From Ariolimax columbianus (lineage: Eukaryota; Mollusca; Gastropoda; Stylommatophora; Arionidae), in assembly GCA_036924085.1 (NCBI GenBank), contig JAVGWX010000013.1, positions 68,331,859-68,395,858 of the forward strand: a DNA stretch of 64,000 nucleotides, in the 5' to 3' direction. Every line of letters begins with the position of its first letter. Position 1 is the first letter of the stretch. Below are positions 1 through 9,939 of this stretch, one piece after another. Made by a program: the position numbers and the translations under genes. A model generated the notes under the pieces. The model had not been told where the DNA came from and did no database searches. It was given only the letters and a program-made list of their open reading frames with translations.

Positions 1-70
1 TCAACAACTTGATTCCCCTTGTCGGAAAACTGGTTGTATATGTAATTAAACTGTCAGTCAATTAATATAT

Positions 71-345
71 ATCTATATAATCAACATGGCTTACCATCTC
101 TCAGTCAATGAATGTCTCGCTATGTAACCAACATGGCTTGCCATCTCTCAGTTAATGAATGTCTCTCTATGTAATCAACATGGCTTGCCATCTCTCAGTC
201 AATGAATGTCTCTCTAAGGAATCAACATGGCTTGCCATCTCTCAGTCAATGAATGTCTCTCTATGGAATCAACATGGCTTGCCATCTGTCAGTCAATGAA
301 TGTCTCTCTATGTAATCAACATGGCTTGCCATCTCTCAGTCATTG
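71..345. repeat. 47-bp minisatellite, about 6 copies
   Basis: Six direct copies of a 47-bp unit containing CATGGCTTGCCATCTCTCAG lie head to tail with few substitutions. CATGG recurs every 47 bp. No coding potential is apparent. Confidence 0.9.
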
Positions 346-974
346 CTTTTTCAATTAATATTTGTTCTCGTTTCTCAAGCTTTGCGCTCTTCGAAGTAGA
401 CTAGTGGGACTAGTCGATGATAAGGATGATGCACAATTCACAAACATTGTTGGTAATGCACCAGAACAAAACTTTGCTTTTTTCCTGGGAACTGTTACTA
501 CACACCATTATCACGTGTCACAGAACCAATGTTACAATCTTCTGATGGATGGAAATATTTTTCACACACACCAGTGTTGTCTGTCATTTCAAAATTATCA
601 CGAGGTCTCATTTTTCGCCATTGTGCCCTCAGACCTTCAATTTTTTGGAAAGGCAAATTATGGTACATACTCTCCTGAATAATATTTTGATTTACGGTTC
701 GGTCAACAACACGATCTAAACGTTTCGAAGAATTAATTAATTAAATTTATGAAACAAATGTCGAGAGGTTGGTGTAAAAACGTATTCGTATTCAGATTAT
801 ATCCAAGTCAGAAAAACTACACACCCTCAACACAGAGTCGTGTTAAAATGGCCACCTTGGCCTGTGACATCACAGGGATGTACTTCAGCTGTATCACGGC
901 CGTATTATCAAGATGGCTGTGATTAGACTCATACTGCACCAGATGCAAAACGTCAACGCTAGGGCTCACACATT
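346..974. other. no recognisable feature
   Basis: A short open frame runs from about 362 to 682, but it has no recognisable domain and no ATG at its 5' end. I see no repeat, RNA gene or transposon similarity here. Confidence 0.5.
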
Positions 975-1395
975 CAACAGAGTGGTTATTCCATCCATGG
1001 TATATGGTTATTAGATGTGGAGCATACGGAAAGCAGATGCAGATAGACTATGCGTTTTCCAACCAGCCATGGAGCGAAGAACAATGAAGATTTTCATTCT
1101 AGACTAAATCCGCAAAAAACTTAATTCTCTGTCATCATAGATGTAGCACTGTTACGAAAATATAGATGGGTCGTCCATGTTGTACGAAAGCCGGATAACA
1201 GTTGGACACACAGAGTGACGTCATGGTGTCCATACAACCTTGGCCGCCCTCTTGGAAGGCCGAGGCTGAGATGGAGAAATGGTATACTGGAGGCCCTGGA
1301 CCCAACATGGTACACCAAGGAAAAAGATGAATTTACTCAACATTTGGCTACCTGGCATCAGACACACGTGCCTGATTGAAAACCAGGATTTCGAG
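975..1395 (+). pseudogene. LINE reverse transcriptase C-terminal remnant
   Basis: Read with frameshifts on the plus strand, the translation contains MVYGYEMWSI (compare the LINE motif 'LPALTYGSETW'), then MERRTMKIFI, then RWVVHVVRKPDNSWTHRVT and GRPLGRPRLRWRNGIL. This order (YG.E.W, RWxGHVxR, GRPRxRW) is the usual tail after the polymerase domain of RTE/CR1-like 'endonuclease-reverse transcriptase' proteins. Stops and frameshifts mark it as a dead, 5'-truncated copy. The palm-domain motifs are absent. The exact clade cannot be decided from this tail. Confidence 0.65.
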
Positions 1396-1659
1396 ATTAA
1401 GACTTTATTGATAGACATATTGAATATATTGTATTGCTATTCATATTATTTCATTTCATCTGTCAGCCTATGTTGATATTCATTGTTAACATGTCTGATC
1501 TTATCCCATGTTCCTTCTCGATGATCATCGCCTGTTTCCGTCCATGCCTCTGTAGTATGTATTCAATACCGTCAAACAACATTTGTCTTGAGTTTTCCTA
1601 TTGCTCTGAAGTCATGCCGACTTGCGAATAAAGTCGCTTGAGACATTCTTGTCAAATGT
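1396..1659. other. no recognisable feature
   Basis: AT-rich unique-looking sequence with no domain or repeat that I can identify. Confidence 0.4.
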
Positions 1660-2010
1660 CTATGTCATGTATGTCATGTATGTATGTATGTATGGTATGG
1701 TATGGTATGGTGTGGTATGGTATGGTATGGTATGGTGCTGTGTGGTGTGGTGTGGTATGGTGTGGTATGGTATGGTATGGTGTGGTGGGGTGTGGTATGG
1801 TATGGTGTGGTATGGTATGGTGTGGTATGGTATGGTATGGTGTGGTATGGTATGGTATGGTGTGGTGTGGTGTGGTGGGGTGTTATGGGGTGGGGTGTTA
1901 TGGGGTGGGGTGTTATGGGGTGGGGTGTGGGTGGGGCAGGGTAGGGTAGGGTAGGGTAGGGCTTGGAATGGCATAGCATGGCATGTTATGGTATGGTATG
2001 GTAGGTATGG
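1660..2010. repeat. TATGG/TGTGG pentanucleotide microsatellite
   Basis: About 340 bp of GGTAT/GGTGT pentamers with extreme strand asymmetry: G and T on plus, almost no C. A short (TATG)n leads in, and a block of GGGGTGTTAT units lies at 1865-1930. All reading frames stay open because the unit lacks stops, so the 110-148 aa frames here are not genes. A weaker (TGTATG)n patch continues at 2130-2190. Confidence 0.95.
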
Positions 2011-2199
2011 TAGGTATGTATACGCGTGGCTGTGTGTGGCATTGAGTGCGTGCATGTGGGCTTGCATTCCTGCGGCATGCGTTCTCGCGAGCGAGCGGAT
2101 GGGCATGCTTCGTGCGCCATTTCGTGGTATTGTATGTTCGTGTGTGTATAGGTGTGTGTATGTATGTATGTATGAATGTATTTATATATACAGGGCTTG

Positions 2200-2690
2200 G
2201 CAAATTTCAGTGTCACTCACCAGTCAGCATGGTCGGACTACAGTCATGCAATTCACGTTAACAAATTTTAACTAGGCACTAATTCACCTTTATTTCTAGA
2301 TAACAATGCGTACCAATCCAAAATATATCGTATTACTTACACAGAAATATACCGATTCTTCTTAAGAGAAAATGCACCGCTGCCAAAGATATAGAGGTTT
2401 GTTCCCTTGAACATTTTGGGTAGTTTTAGCAGTGAAATACTATTTATCGATGGCTTTAATAATTTTAAATTGTGATAGGAAAGGTCCATTTAGATTCACT
2501 ATAATAAGCTAGATTATTTACAGTCTATTCGAATCGTAATATCATTAATAATCGTGCGAGAGTTGTTATGTAGTAACGACAAAAAACGTAATTAACGAGT
2601 AAAAACTGATTTGTATTTTACTTGTGAAGCAAAAATGTGTGCTTGTCACAGACGAGCAGACGAGTGCTTTTCTTAAGCCTTGTATGAACT
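2200..2690. other. no recognisable feature
   Basis: AT-rich sequence without recognisable coding, RNA or repeat signals. Confidence 0.4.
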
Positions 2691-2693
2691 GGA

Positions 2694-3150
2694 TTACTGG
2701 ATGATCCGTTCGTCAGCGGTGGTTACACCGGTACGTGTCCCAATTTTTTTTCCAACGGTCTCTGTCTTGGACCACGGTGGACCAGAGGAGAATGCGTCGT
2801 CCATTACGGGGTCGTGAGTGTTGTTATGCGATGCAAGAGAGTCGGACCAACGTGTTGGCGGTCGTCCCCGTGGTCGTTTCTTATCTCTAGGGTACCATAT
2901 TGCTGTCGCTGTGCTCCAACGATCGTTCGTTCTTCGCAGTAAGTGCGGCCCCCATAGATGTTTTATCTTGTCTGCATAAAAAACTGCATCTTCCACCAAG
3001 TGGACTCCATCTCTTTCGTGAGTAACCATGTTTCAGCCGCATAGCATATTGTAGGTAGAACTGTGGAGTTGAATAGAGAAGTGCGCAGGCTCTGGTCGTG
3101 GATGTTGTCCAGTACCGGCTTTATGGATGATAAACCCGCCCTGTGTATAT
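2694..3150 (-). pseudogene. RTE-like LINE reverse transcriptase tail
   Basis: The minus strand reads, across one frameshift, DNIHDQSLRTSLFNSTVLP, TICYAAETW, then HLLRRTNDRWSTATAIWYP, then KKRPRGRPPTRWSDSLA. The order 'STVLPxxxYxxETW ... RRxDxRW ... WYPR..KRPRGRPPTRW' is the C-terminal signature of RTE-type endonuclease-reverse transcriptases. Only the last ~170 codons remain; endonuclease and polymerase palm are missing. The copy at 34.9-35.5 kb is the same family and shares this order, but it is inverted internally. Confidence 0.75.
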
Positions 3151-3174
3151 ACATACATACATATATACGCACTC

Positions 3175-4058
3175 ACCCACATTTATCTCAACTTGGAACA
3201 GCCTGACCAGACTGGACACTTCGGAGCTGCACTTCACAGAAACGACACTAAGAGAACACACGCCTCCCCCCTCTCCTCGTCTCCCTTTCCACTATAGACA
3301 CGGGGTTGGCAACTTGCAGGGGTTGAAGAGATGGGTTTGTAGAACACAAAGATAGTTTTTGCTATCTGACGTTATATACACTGATCCATCTTATTGAATA
3401 GCAGGGTCCCAGTTTTTAAGGGGAGGATTTACAAAATTAGCTGCATAGTATTTATCCCGCAACAGCTGTTGCTCCTTTTTGATACGAGGATTGCATGATA
3501 ATTAATTTTTTGGGAAGTTTATAAAAAGAATGAATCGTTACATCATGGATGAATTTGTTGCAAGGATCGGGGCTAGGATAATGGGGCGCTAGATGTTCTG
3601 TAATGCTTGATGGATTGGGGGATAGAATGGTTGTGGGAAGTTATTGGCGGGGTTATGGGCGAGTTTAGGATGAGAGCGATGTTTGGTTGAGTGGGAGAGA
3701 GACAGGTTGATGGTAAAAAAGGTGGACGGATTGAGTGGAGAATAGATGAGTGGGTTGCTGATGAGTAGATTCAATGGTTTTCGTAGAACAACTTCATGAT
3801 TTGGACTTTGCTGATGAATTAGATCGTCTGTGAACAACTGCAATCAGATTCACAATTAAATTAGTAAAATGTATGTAAGATCACATGTAACTGTAGTAAA
3901 TAAACAGCAATAAATGAGGTTTGTCGGGTAGTATAAGGGGGCCTAAGACCCACCCCCATTGATAAAATATACCCCATAATCCGTAGGGCAGCCCCCGAGA
4001 TCCGAAGAAGCGTCTCAGCAGAAATCGAACGAGAAAAACAGGAGCACGACCCAAGGCC
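3175..4058. other. no recognisable feature
   Basis: A short (ATAC)n run lies at 3150-3170 at the left edge. The rest is unique-looking with no domain match. A purine-rich stretch at 3590-3800 leaves a minus-strand frame open without recognisable content. Confidence 0.4.
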
Positions 4059-4059
4059 T

Positions 4060-4290
4060 CCAATGTTTGGACATCAGGTACAGAGCACGATCCAAGGCAC
4101 CCAATGTTTGGACATCAGGTACAGAGCACGATCCAAAGCACCCAATGTTTGGACATCTGGTACAGAGCACACCAAAGGCACCCAATGTTTGGACATCAGG
4201 TACAGAGCACGATCCAAGGCACCCAATGTTTGGACATCAGGTACAGAGCACGATCCAAGGCACCCAATGTTTGGACATCAGGTACAAAAC
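4060..4290 (+). repeat. 41-bp minisatellite, 6 copies, abutting a LINE tail
   Basis: CCAATGTTTGGACATCAGGT recurs at 4060, 4101, 4142, 4182, 4223 and 4264 (period 40-41 bp). The array leads directly into the LINE remnant at 4291. It may have arisen from a segment of that element, although I cannot place the unit in a LINE protein. Confidence 0.95.
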
Positions 4291-4690
4291 ACAAGACTCA
4301 AATCTACACATAACTTTCTAAAAACAACAAACCCCATACATACAAACCCTGAAAGTCGCCGTATCGAGAGATGGCACAGATTAATGCAGGCCCCAGAGAT
4401 GGAACCTGCCTCCGGACATCACTTACCATACACAAAGTGGAAGTCGCTGAACAGACTCCGAACTGGTGCATCACGGTACAAGAGAAATATGAAGCGATGG
4501 GGATACACATATGATGACACGTGTGATTGCGGCGCAATACAGGACCCAGACCACCTGATGACCTGCCCCAACCTCCAGGAAACAGGCAATAGGTGCGACA
4601 AGATGAAGGCAAATGAAAAGGCAATCCATGTCGCTGGATACTGGATACTGGATACAAGATGTATAACGTGGTGCTTGGACACGGAAATAT
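4291..4690 (+). pseudogene. LINE C-terminal remnant (CDCG...HLxxCP type)
   Basis: The frame through 4299-4690 reads ESRRIERWHRLMQ, then KWKSLNRLRTGASRYKRNM, RWGYTYDDTCDCGAIQ, DPDHLMTCPNLQ, and ends KAIHVAGYW. The 'LNRLRTG...WGY...CDCG...HLxxCP' block is the zinc-knuckle-like tail after the RNase H or thumb region in jockey/I-like LINE ORF2 proteins. Related pieces occur at 21390-21650 (minus), 47770-47910 (minus) and 53200-53340 (plus), so this is a dispersed family. The polymerase domain is missing. Confidence 0.75.
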
Positions 4691-4952
4691 AAATTTTTTT
4701 TTTTTTTGTCCTTGCGTTCGCCTTATTTATCTATTCCCCAAGGCGTGTGTGCGTTACATTGTGGTTTTTATTTTGCGCCTGTCGGCCCAGTGCATCCGAC
4801 TTCAGCATGCATTTTATGTAAGGGTCTGCTTCCTCCTGCATTTTCTAAGGGTTTGCTTCCACGGGGTAACGGTCGGTGCTGTGATGGGGATCGAACCCAG
4901 CACCTTCTGGTTGTGAGCCGTGCTACTTAACCAATAGGCCACGCCGGCCCCT
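4691..4952 (-). mobile_element. SINE-A, tRNA-derived (copy 1)
   Basis: On the minus strand a tRNA-like head starts near 4952 with an A-box-like GTGGCCTATTGGTTAAG and a B-box GGTTCGATCCCC about 45 nt later. A body of roughly 150 nt follows, carrying the shared GAAGTCGGATG core, and then an A-rich 3' end (the poly-T at 4687-4703 on plus). Four other copies with the same order lie at 11340, 19035, 38848 and 47245. The tRNA part lacks a foldable 3' half, so it is a SINE head and not a tRNA gene. Confidence 0.9.
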
Positions 4953-5039
4953 ATAATTATATAATTATATTAATAATAACTGTAAGGATTTTGGTGGATG
5001 GTGATGCATGGTTTACCAACTTGTTTGAACAAAACCTTG

Positions 5040-5790
5040 TCGCTGGAGGTGAGTAAGAGAGTCTTTCGATGTTATGTGGAACCAATACTGCCACATGGCA
5101 GTGAATCATGGATACATGCAAGCGCTTAGATCTTTGGAAGCAACGAACATGTGGTTTTTACAGAAGAATGCTGTGAATCACATTGACTGCAAAGAAGACT
5201 AATGAAACAGTACTCGAAGAGGCACAAACACAAAGAAGACTAATGATACAGTACTCGAAGAGGCACAAACACAAAGAAGACTAATGATACAGTACTCGAA
5301 GAGGCACAAACACAAAGAAGACTAATGATACAGTACTCGAAGAGGCACAAACACAAAGAAGACTAATGATACAGTACTCGAAGAGGCACAAACACAAAGA
5401 AGACTAATGATACAGTACTCGAAGAGGCACAAACACAAAGAAGACTAATGATACAGTACTCGAAGAGGCACAAACACAAAGACAACTAAACGTAAGGATC
5501 AGAACAAGGCAGTTATCCTTTTTGAGGCATGTTATGGGAAGGAGCGGCTTAGAGCACGTCGTGACAACGGGAAAGAGAGACAGAGGAAGGCAGAGAGAGA
5601 AGATGTTGGGCAGTCTGAGAGACAGAGAAAGGCGGAGAGAGAAGATGTTGGACAGCCTGAGAGAATGGCATGAGCGAGAATCAACGACAGAGATGTTAAA
5701 CGACACACGTGATAGAAATGGATGGAAATCCATTATCGCCCTTCGTCAACCGGCAGGGCACCTGATGATGATTGGGCTTGAATTATTTTG
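5040..5790 (+). pseudogene. LINE reverse transcriptase tail with an internal 40-bp expansion
   Basis: The plus-strand translation shows KRVFRCYVEPILPHGSESW at 5045-5110 (the 'VLxYGxETW' block), then TNDTVLEEAQTQ, then RHVMGRSGLEHVVTTGK near 5530, GRGRQREKML, and a terminal RDRNGWKSIIA. This order matches the C-terminus of endonuclease-reverse transcriptases ('RHxMRxxxLExxxxTGKxxGxRxRGRQREKMLD'). The TNDTVLEEAQT segment has been amplified sevenfold. A second short duplication at 5585-5655 repeats the REKML segment. Frameshifts make this a dead copy. Confidence 0.75.
5185..5485 (+). repeat. 40-bp minisatellite, 7 copies, inside a LINE
   Basis: GACTAATGATACAGTACTCG recurs every 40 bp seven times, nearly identical. 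The unit is a piece of the surrounding LINE frame (peptide TNDTVLEEAQ). Because 40 is not a multiple of three, each extra copy shifts the frame. Confidence 0.97.
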
Positions 5791-6054
5791 ATTCTTTCCC
5801 AATTTAATTATTTAAAAAAAAATAGACAAAAAGCAAGCATGCCGTTTTTCAGAACGTCACTTCCTGCAACTGCCAGATTATTTGTCATTTTTAGCAGTAG
5901 TGCAACACAGAAGGTTGCCACTACGTTCTGGAGAAGCGATTAAAAATCCATTTAATAACTGTATTTTGCTGTAAAGTTTCATAGGTAATATTGGAATGCT
6001 AAAAGGGGGTCATTAGGCGTTCCTAGTCGGTGGAAGGGTCAAGGCCTTCTCAGA
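5791..6054. other. no recognisable feature
   Basis: AT-rich sequence; nothing identifiable. Confidence 0.4.
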
Positions 6055-6840
6055 CTATCAAAGAGCCCCACACTCTACTAGATTGGTGAAGGGGTCCATA
6101 GACCTTGCTAGAGTGGTGAATGGATCCATATGATTTATTGTACTGACAAAGGGGTCAATGGGATTTACTAAACTGGTGAATTGGTGAATATATTTAATCA
6201 GACTGTTGAATTGGTGAATATGTTTCATTAGACTGTTGAATTGGTGAGTATGTTTCATTTTAACTGTTGAATTGGTGAATATGTTTCATTAAACTTTTGA
6301 ATTGGTATATATGTTTCATTAGATTTTTGAATTGGTGAATATGTTTCCCTAGACTGTTGAATTGGTGAATATGTTTTATTAGACTGTTAAATTGGTGAAT
6401 ATGCTTCGCTGCACTGTTGAGTTGGTGAATATGTTTCATTAGACTTTTGAATTGGTGAATATGTTTCATTAGACTTTTGAATTGGTGAATATGTTTCATT
6501 AGACTTTTGAATTGGTGAATATGTTTCATTATACTGTTGAATTGGTGAATATGTTTCAAAAGACTTTTGAATTGGTGAATTTGTTTCATTAGACTTTTGA
6601 ATTGGTGAATATGTTTCATTAGACTCTTGAATTGGTGAATGTGTTTCATTATACTGTTGAATTGGTGAATATGTTTCAAAAGACTTTTGAATTGGTAGAT
6701 ATGTTTCATTAGACTTTTGAATTGGTGAATATGTTTCATTATACTGTTGAATTGGTGAATATGTTTCACTAGACTGTTGAATGGATGAATATGTTTCACA
6801 AGACTGTTAAAGAGACCCATATGCTTCTCTGAACTGGTAG
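6055..6840. repeat. 30-bp minisatellite, about 26 copies
   Basis: The unit ATTGGTGAATATGTTTCATT plus 10 nt repeats every 30 bp exactly, more diverged at both ends. On the minus strand it stays open for about 250 codons as a decapeptide repeat (KHIHQFKSLM). This follows from a stop-free unit whose length is a multiple of three. I see no signal peptide, start context or flanking exon, so I do not call a gene. Confidence 0.95.
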
Positions 6841-7415
6841 TCCATTTGCTTCACATTGCTATTGAAAGAAGCCCATATACTTTCCTAATATGTCAAAAGG
6901 GTTCTGACGCTTCTCCAGAATTCCGATCAGGGTCTAGAACCTTCACTGAATAACCATAAAAGGGCCCATCGCATAAACAACGTAAGAACCGCCATTGTAA
7001 AGGCAGTCACAAAATATTATGACGTCAGACCTCGTAAACCTGAACAAAAGCAGCGAGGAAACAGCTGCCATTTTATTGAGACTAATTTGCTTTGAGGGAA
7101 TAAGACCAGGGTTACGGCCAAGCTCTGGATCAGGGCTCGACAATGGAAGTCTGCACTGTTTTATGGGCGTGGCAGCCATATAGGTTGTTTTGAAATATGC
7201 ACATTTCGCAGCATGTTTGTCTAGTTTAGCCGCTGTGAGGCTCGTATGTCAGGTGAAACGACAGGTCACCAGGTAGAGTTAATAGTGACAAATGAAATCG
7301 GATAATTTTTTGGGGGGGATCCAGTTCAGTCAATCGATTAATAAAAAATATGACGCTCTCTGTGGAGTATATGACTTCGACGAACATAAATCGTATATCC
7401 ATTTTCAATCTCATC
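6841..7415. other. no recognisable feature
   Basis: Unique-looking sequence without recognisable coding or repeat content. Confidence 0.4.
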
Positions 7416-7466
7416 TTCTTTTTCTTCTTCTTTTTCTTCTTCTACGTCTTCTTCTTCTTCTTCGGC
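7416..7466. repeat. TTC microsatellite
   Basis: Short interrupted (TTC)n run. It could be the decayed tail of a GAA-tailed retroelement, but no adjacent element body is recognisable. Confidence 0.8.
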
Positions 7467-7589
7467 GATCGGCCTGAAAATGAAATGAAAAGATAAATTA
7501 GCCTACCATAAGTTTTTTTCTTCAAAATACAACCACCCACAAGAACAGGAGGGTACATCTACAAATTAATTAAAAAGAGGTCCAGATTA

Positions 7590-7745
7590 GATATAAGGAA
7601 ATATTTTGTTTAGTAAGAAAGTGGTGAATGATTGAAATGCATTGCCACAGGAGGTAGTGGAGGCTTTCAAGAGTAGATTGGAAGCGGAAATGTTTTTGAT
7701 CTGGTGAATGTAAAAGAAATTGGTTGTATAAAGACTGAACAGAGT
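7590..7745 (+). pseudogene. CR1-like LINE 3' tail
   Basis: The plus translation KKVVND, then NALPQEVVEAFKSRLEA matches the end of CR1/L2-like LINE proteins ('VVNxWNxLPxxVVxAxSxxxFKxxLD'). The family also occurs at 45180-45665 and 28150-28232 (both minus). Very short and decayed. Confidence 0.6.
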
Positions 7746-7789
7746 CTTCTAAACCAGTAAAAAGACGTTAAGGTAAGTTGAAGCGATGC

Positions 7790-7965
7790 TTAACGTAGTT
7801 CACAGCGAGGCAACGATGTCTTTGCCTTTCGGCCAGACACGTCCGACTTCACCTAGCCTTTTTGGGTACCGAGTTTGCTGTCTCCCTGCGATCCGTATCC
7901 CTTAGCCAGACTACACTAGTGCAGCCTGTTTCATGGACCGCAACGTGGAAGTCGAACAAGGTCTT
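7790..7965 (-). mobile_element. diverged SINE or LINE 3'-end piece with shared core motif
   Basis: The plus strand has CCTTTCGGCCAGACACGTCC at 7825-7844, the reverse complement of the GAAGTCGGA..GGCCGA..GGC core found in SINE-A and several LINE 3' ends. Downstream, TTAGCCAGACTACACTAGTG and CAGCCTGTTTCATGG resemble the SINE-B body. Limits are uncertain. Confidence 0.45.
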
Positions 7966-7979
7966 GATCAGCAGTGATT

Positions 7980-8185
7980 GGCAGATCTTGATGCAATTAG
8001 CTTGGAGTCCCTGGCTGCTGTCAGCTCATTCACTGATGCTTCTTCGGCTCCATTCTCATCTCCCACATCTGCCATGTCGGCCATGCCTCCGTTATGGATT
8101 CATCATGCAATCTTGGCCAAGTGTGTTTTTCACAGCCTCTGTGTCTCTTACGTTTCGGATTCCAGAAAAGAGATTGTCTCTCCAT
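7980..8185 (-). pseudogene. possible LINE C-terminal remnant
   Basis: The minus strand reads SLFWNPKRKRHRG, then KHTWPRLHDESITEAWPTW. This loosely resembles the 'WNPQGKRxRGRPKxTWRR....xxxxWxxxE' tail of endonuclease-reverse transcriptases. The match is by eye and weak; chance is possible. Confidence 0.35.
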
Positions 8186-8216
8186 ACAATTACAATCCAC
8201 CATTACAATCGACATT

Positions 8217-8218
<2 letters not shown>

Positions 8219-8247
<29 letters not shown>

Positions 8248-8248
8248 T
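8219..8248. repeat. CAAT microsatellite
   Basis: About seven tandem CAAT tetramers. Confidence 0.9.
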
Positions 8249-8249
8249 C

Positions 8250-8639
8250 TACAGCTACATCTTTCCGGAGAGCATAGGTTTTTTTCAACAAATGCATGCC
8301 AATTTGTTATACGCTGAGATGTCTATATCTGGTTATGTAATCAAAGGTTCCTACAGGACGGGGTAGCCAGCTCCATGCGAGACCCATCCTTAGTTGTCTC
8401 TTGTGACACGCCTGACAGGTAACAGTGTTACCTATATTTGCTCCTCCTTCAGGCCCAACATCATTTGAATGAACAGGAAAATAATCCTGAAAAAAAAATG
8501 TAAAAGTTGAGTTTAATCAAAATTTTAAAATGGGTATAGTCAGATACCGCACCGAGACGAGAACACAAACAAAACCTACGTTACGACTAATAGGCCTTCA
8601 TCCGTGACAACAATACTGAACTAACAAATCAAAATATAA
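8250..8639. other. no recognisable feature
   Basis: Nothing identifiable beyond simple AT-rich sequence. Confidence 0.4.
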
Positions 8640-8925
8640 GGACAAAATGGTCAACTTATCTCATAGTATTGATGACGATCGTCAAAGAAGCTAAAAACTA
8701 GACCAGTGACACCGACGTCAGCCTTTTCCCGGTGCTCAGGACCATTGAAGTGGCTGGCAATTGGGGAACCAGTGCAGTTGCGGATATCGTTGAGGTGTAG
8801 GTGGAAACGCTCCCGCAGTTCCATACCAGTTCCCCCAATGTAGGTCATACCACACTGGCGGCAGATGATAGAATAGATTAGAATAGGCACCCTTAGTGGA
8901 AGCAAAAGGGCGTTGTCCGTTCTGT
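8640..8925 (-). pseudogene. Penelope-like element, GIY-YIG endonuclease fragment
   Basis: The minus frame starting near 8925 reads LLLPLRVPILIYSIICRQCG, then MTYIGGTGMELRERFHLHL, then SPIASHFNGPEH. This is the GIY-YIG nuclease core (Y near 'LIYSI', the YIG triplet in 'TYIGGTG', the following R in 'LRERF', and the later H) with a preceding CxxC. It sits at the C-terminus of Penelope-like retroelements, where it nicks target DNA. The GIY triplet is degenerate (LIY). No Penelope reverse transcriptase is visible upstream (8925-9090), so this is a truncated copy. A bacterial-type GIY-YIG gene is unlikely given the surroundings. Confidence 0.75.
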
Positions 8926-9091
8926 CAGTGATTGCTGGTACAGAAATTTCTTTTACAAATCAGATTGCTAGCCACACCCGCAACCGTCTTCAGTTACCTT
9001 CTCCGTCTTGCTTATAGAGCTACACCAGGTTTACACTGTGTTCTATCATTCAGGTGGGTCTGCTCTTACTATATGTATACTGTAACCGAAA

Positions 9092-9320
9092 CACGGCAGG
9101 AGGCTGCGTGGCCTAGGGATGAAACTCGCTCGGTTTTCACAATCCCAACCTTCCGGGTTCGATTCCCACTTGTGTCCAGTTTGGCAGACACTGATTTTTT
9201 TTCTCGGGCGAATGCTCCTCCACGTACGGAAAGTAATAGCCCATCGTTAACGGACATGGTGAGGAATGAAGAGCTACTGGAAAGAAGCCAGAAAATGCGG
9301 CTTATCATCATCATGTAGCA
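9092..9320 (+). mobile_element. SINE-E, tRNA-derived (copy 1)
   Basis: An A-box-like GTGGCCTAGGGATGAAAC at about 9107 is followed about 50 nt later by B-box GGTTCGATTCCC at about 9156. The body ends in an (ATC)n-like tail near 9304-9316. A second copy lies inverted at 38575-38790 and shares GTTTGGCAGACACTG, TCGGGC and CCACGTAC. The tRNA-like head lacks an acceptor stem, so this is a SINE and not a functional tRNA. Confidence 0.75.
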
Positions 9321-9403
9321 GGTACTTGGCAGAACGTCGCCCTCGTCACAAGCATTCGATAAGGAATCTAGATCATAAGTCAGTCTACCCCTCTGCTCCA
9401 TGT

Positions 9404-9740
9404 TCATGTTTGGCGTGTCCTTGATGTCTTGTGCACATCTACCACTCGATCGGCCTTTGTTTCGTCTTCCTGGGACAATGTTCTCTCCATAAATGCTTTT
9501 CCCAGTCCGTCATGGCGCTTAATGTAGCCGAAAAACCCCCGTTTCTGAGACATAACGTGGTTTATAAGCCAGTTCTCTTCGACACTCAGATCTTGCAGGA
9601 TGGCTTTATTTGTTATTTTCCTTACCCACGATATATTTAAGTGTCTCCTGTAGCATTTTGTCTCGAGAGGCCCGATCCTCTTTCTTAATATTTCTGTCAA
9701 TGTCATGTCTCGCATCAATACATTTTGAAAGAGCCATTAG
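9404..9740 (-). pseudogene. LINE reverse transcriptase tail
   Basis: The minus strand reads KRIGPLETKCYRRHLNISWV, then ITNKAILQDL, then KRGFFGYIKRHDGL. This corresponds to the 'xAxEMxxxRRxLxISWxDxxTNxxVLxxL....RxLxxFGHIxRHxGL' block in endonuclease-reverse transcriptases. Sequences at 16295-16510 and 23640-23925 belong to the same family (FGHIKRHNGLER, GMVPGKRGRGRPRxRW). Confidence 0.75.
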
Positions 9741-9939
9741 AACAACAAATTAAAAGAAGAAACTGGAGCTGAAGAAGACACCGTCCAGCATAGCCAGACA
9801 CGCTGTCACTGAGAAAGAGAGGTAGGCTTTGACATACTTGGAGAAGAAAATCTGAGAGTGAATTTCGATTAAATTATTACACATGGAGAGAGGCAGAAAG
9901 AGTAGCCCGTCACCTTGAATGCTGGGCAGATGTTGCCAT

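Noticed and set aside
362..682. 106-codon frame as a host gene
   Set aside because: It lacks an ATG start at its 5' end, has no domain, and its composition is ordinary for chance frames.
1622..2106. Six open frames over the TATGG repeat
   Set aside because: Microsatellite artefact.
6058..6820. Minus-strand decapeptide-repeat protein (KHIHQFKSLM)n
   Set aside because: The 30-bp unit keeps the frame by chance. Interrupted near 6259; no signal peptide or gene structure.
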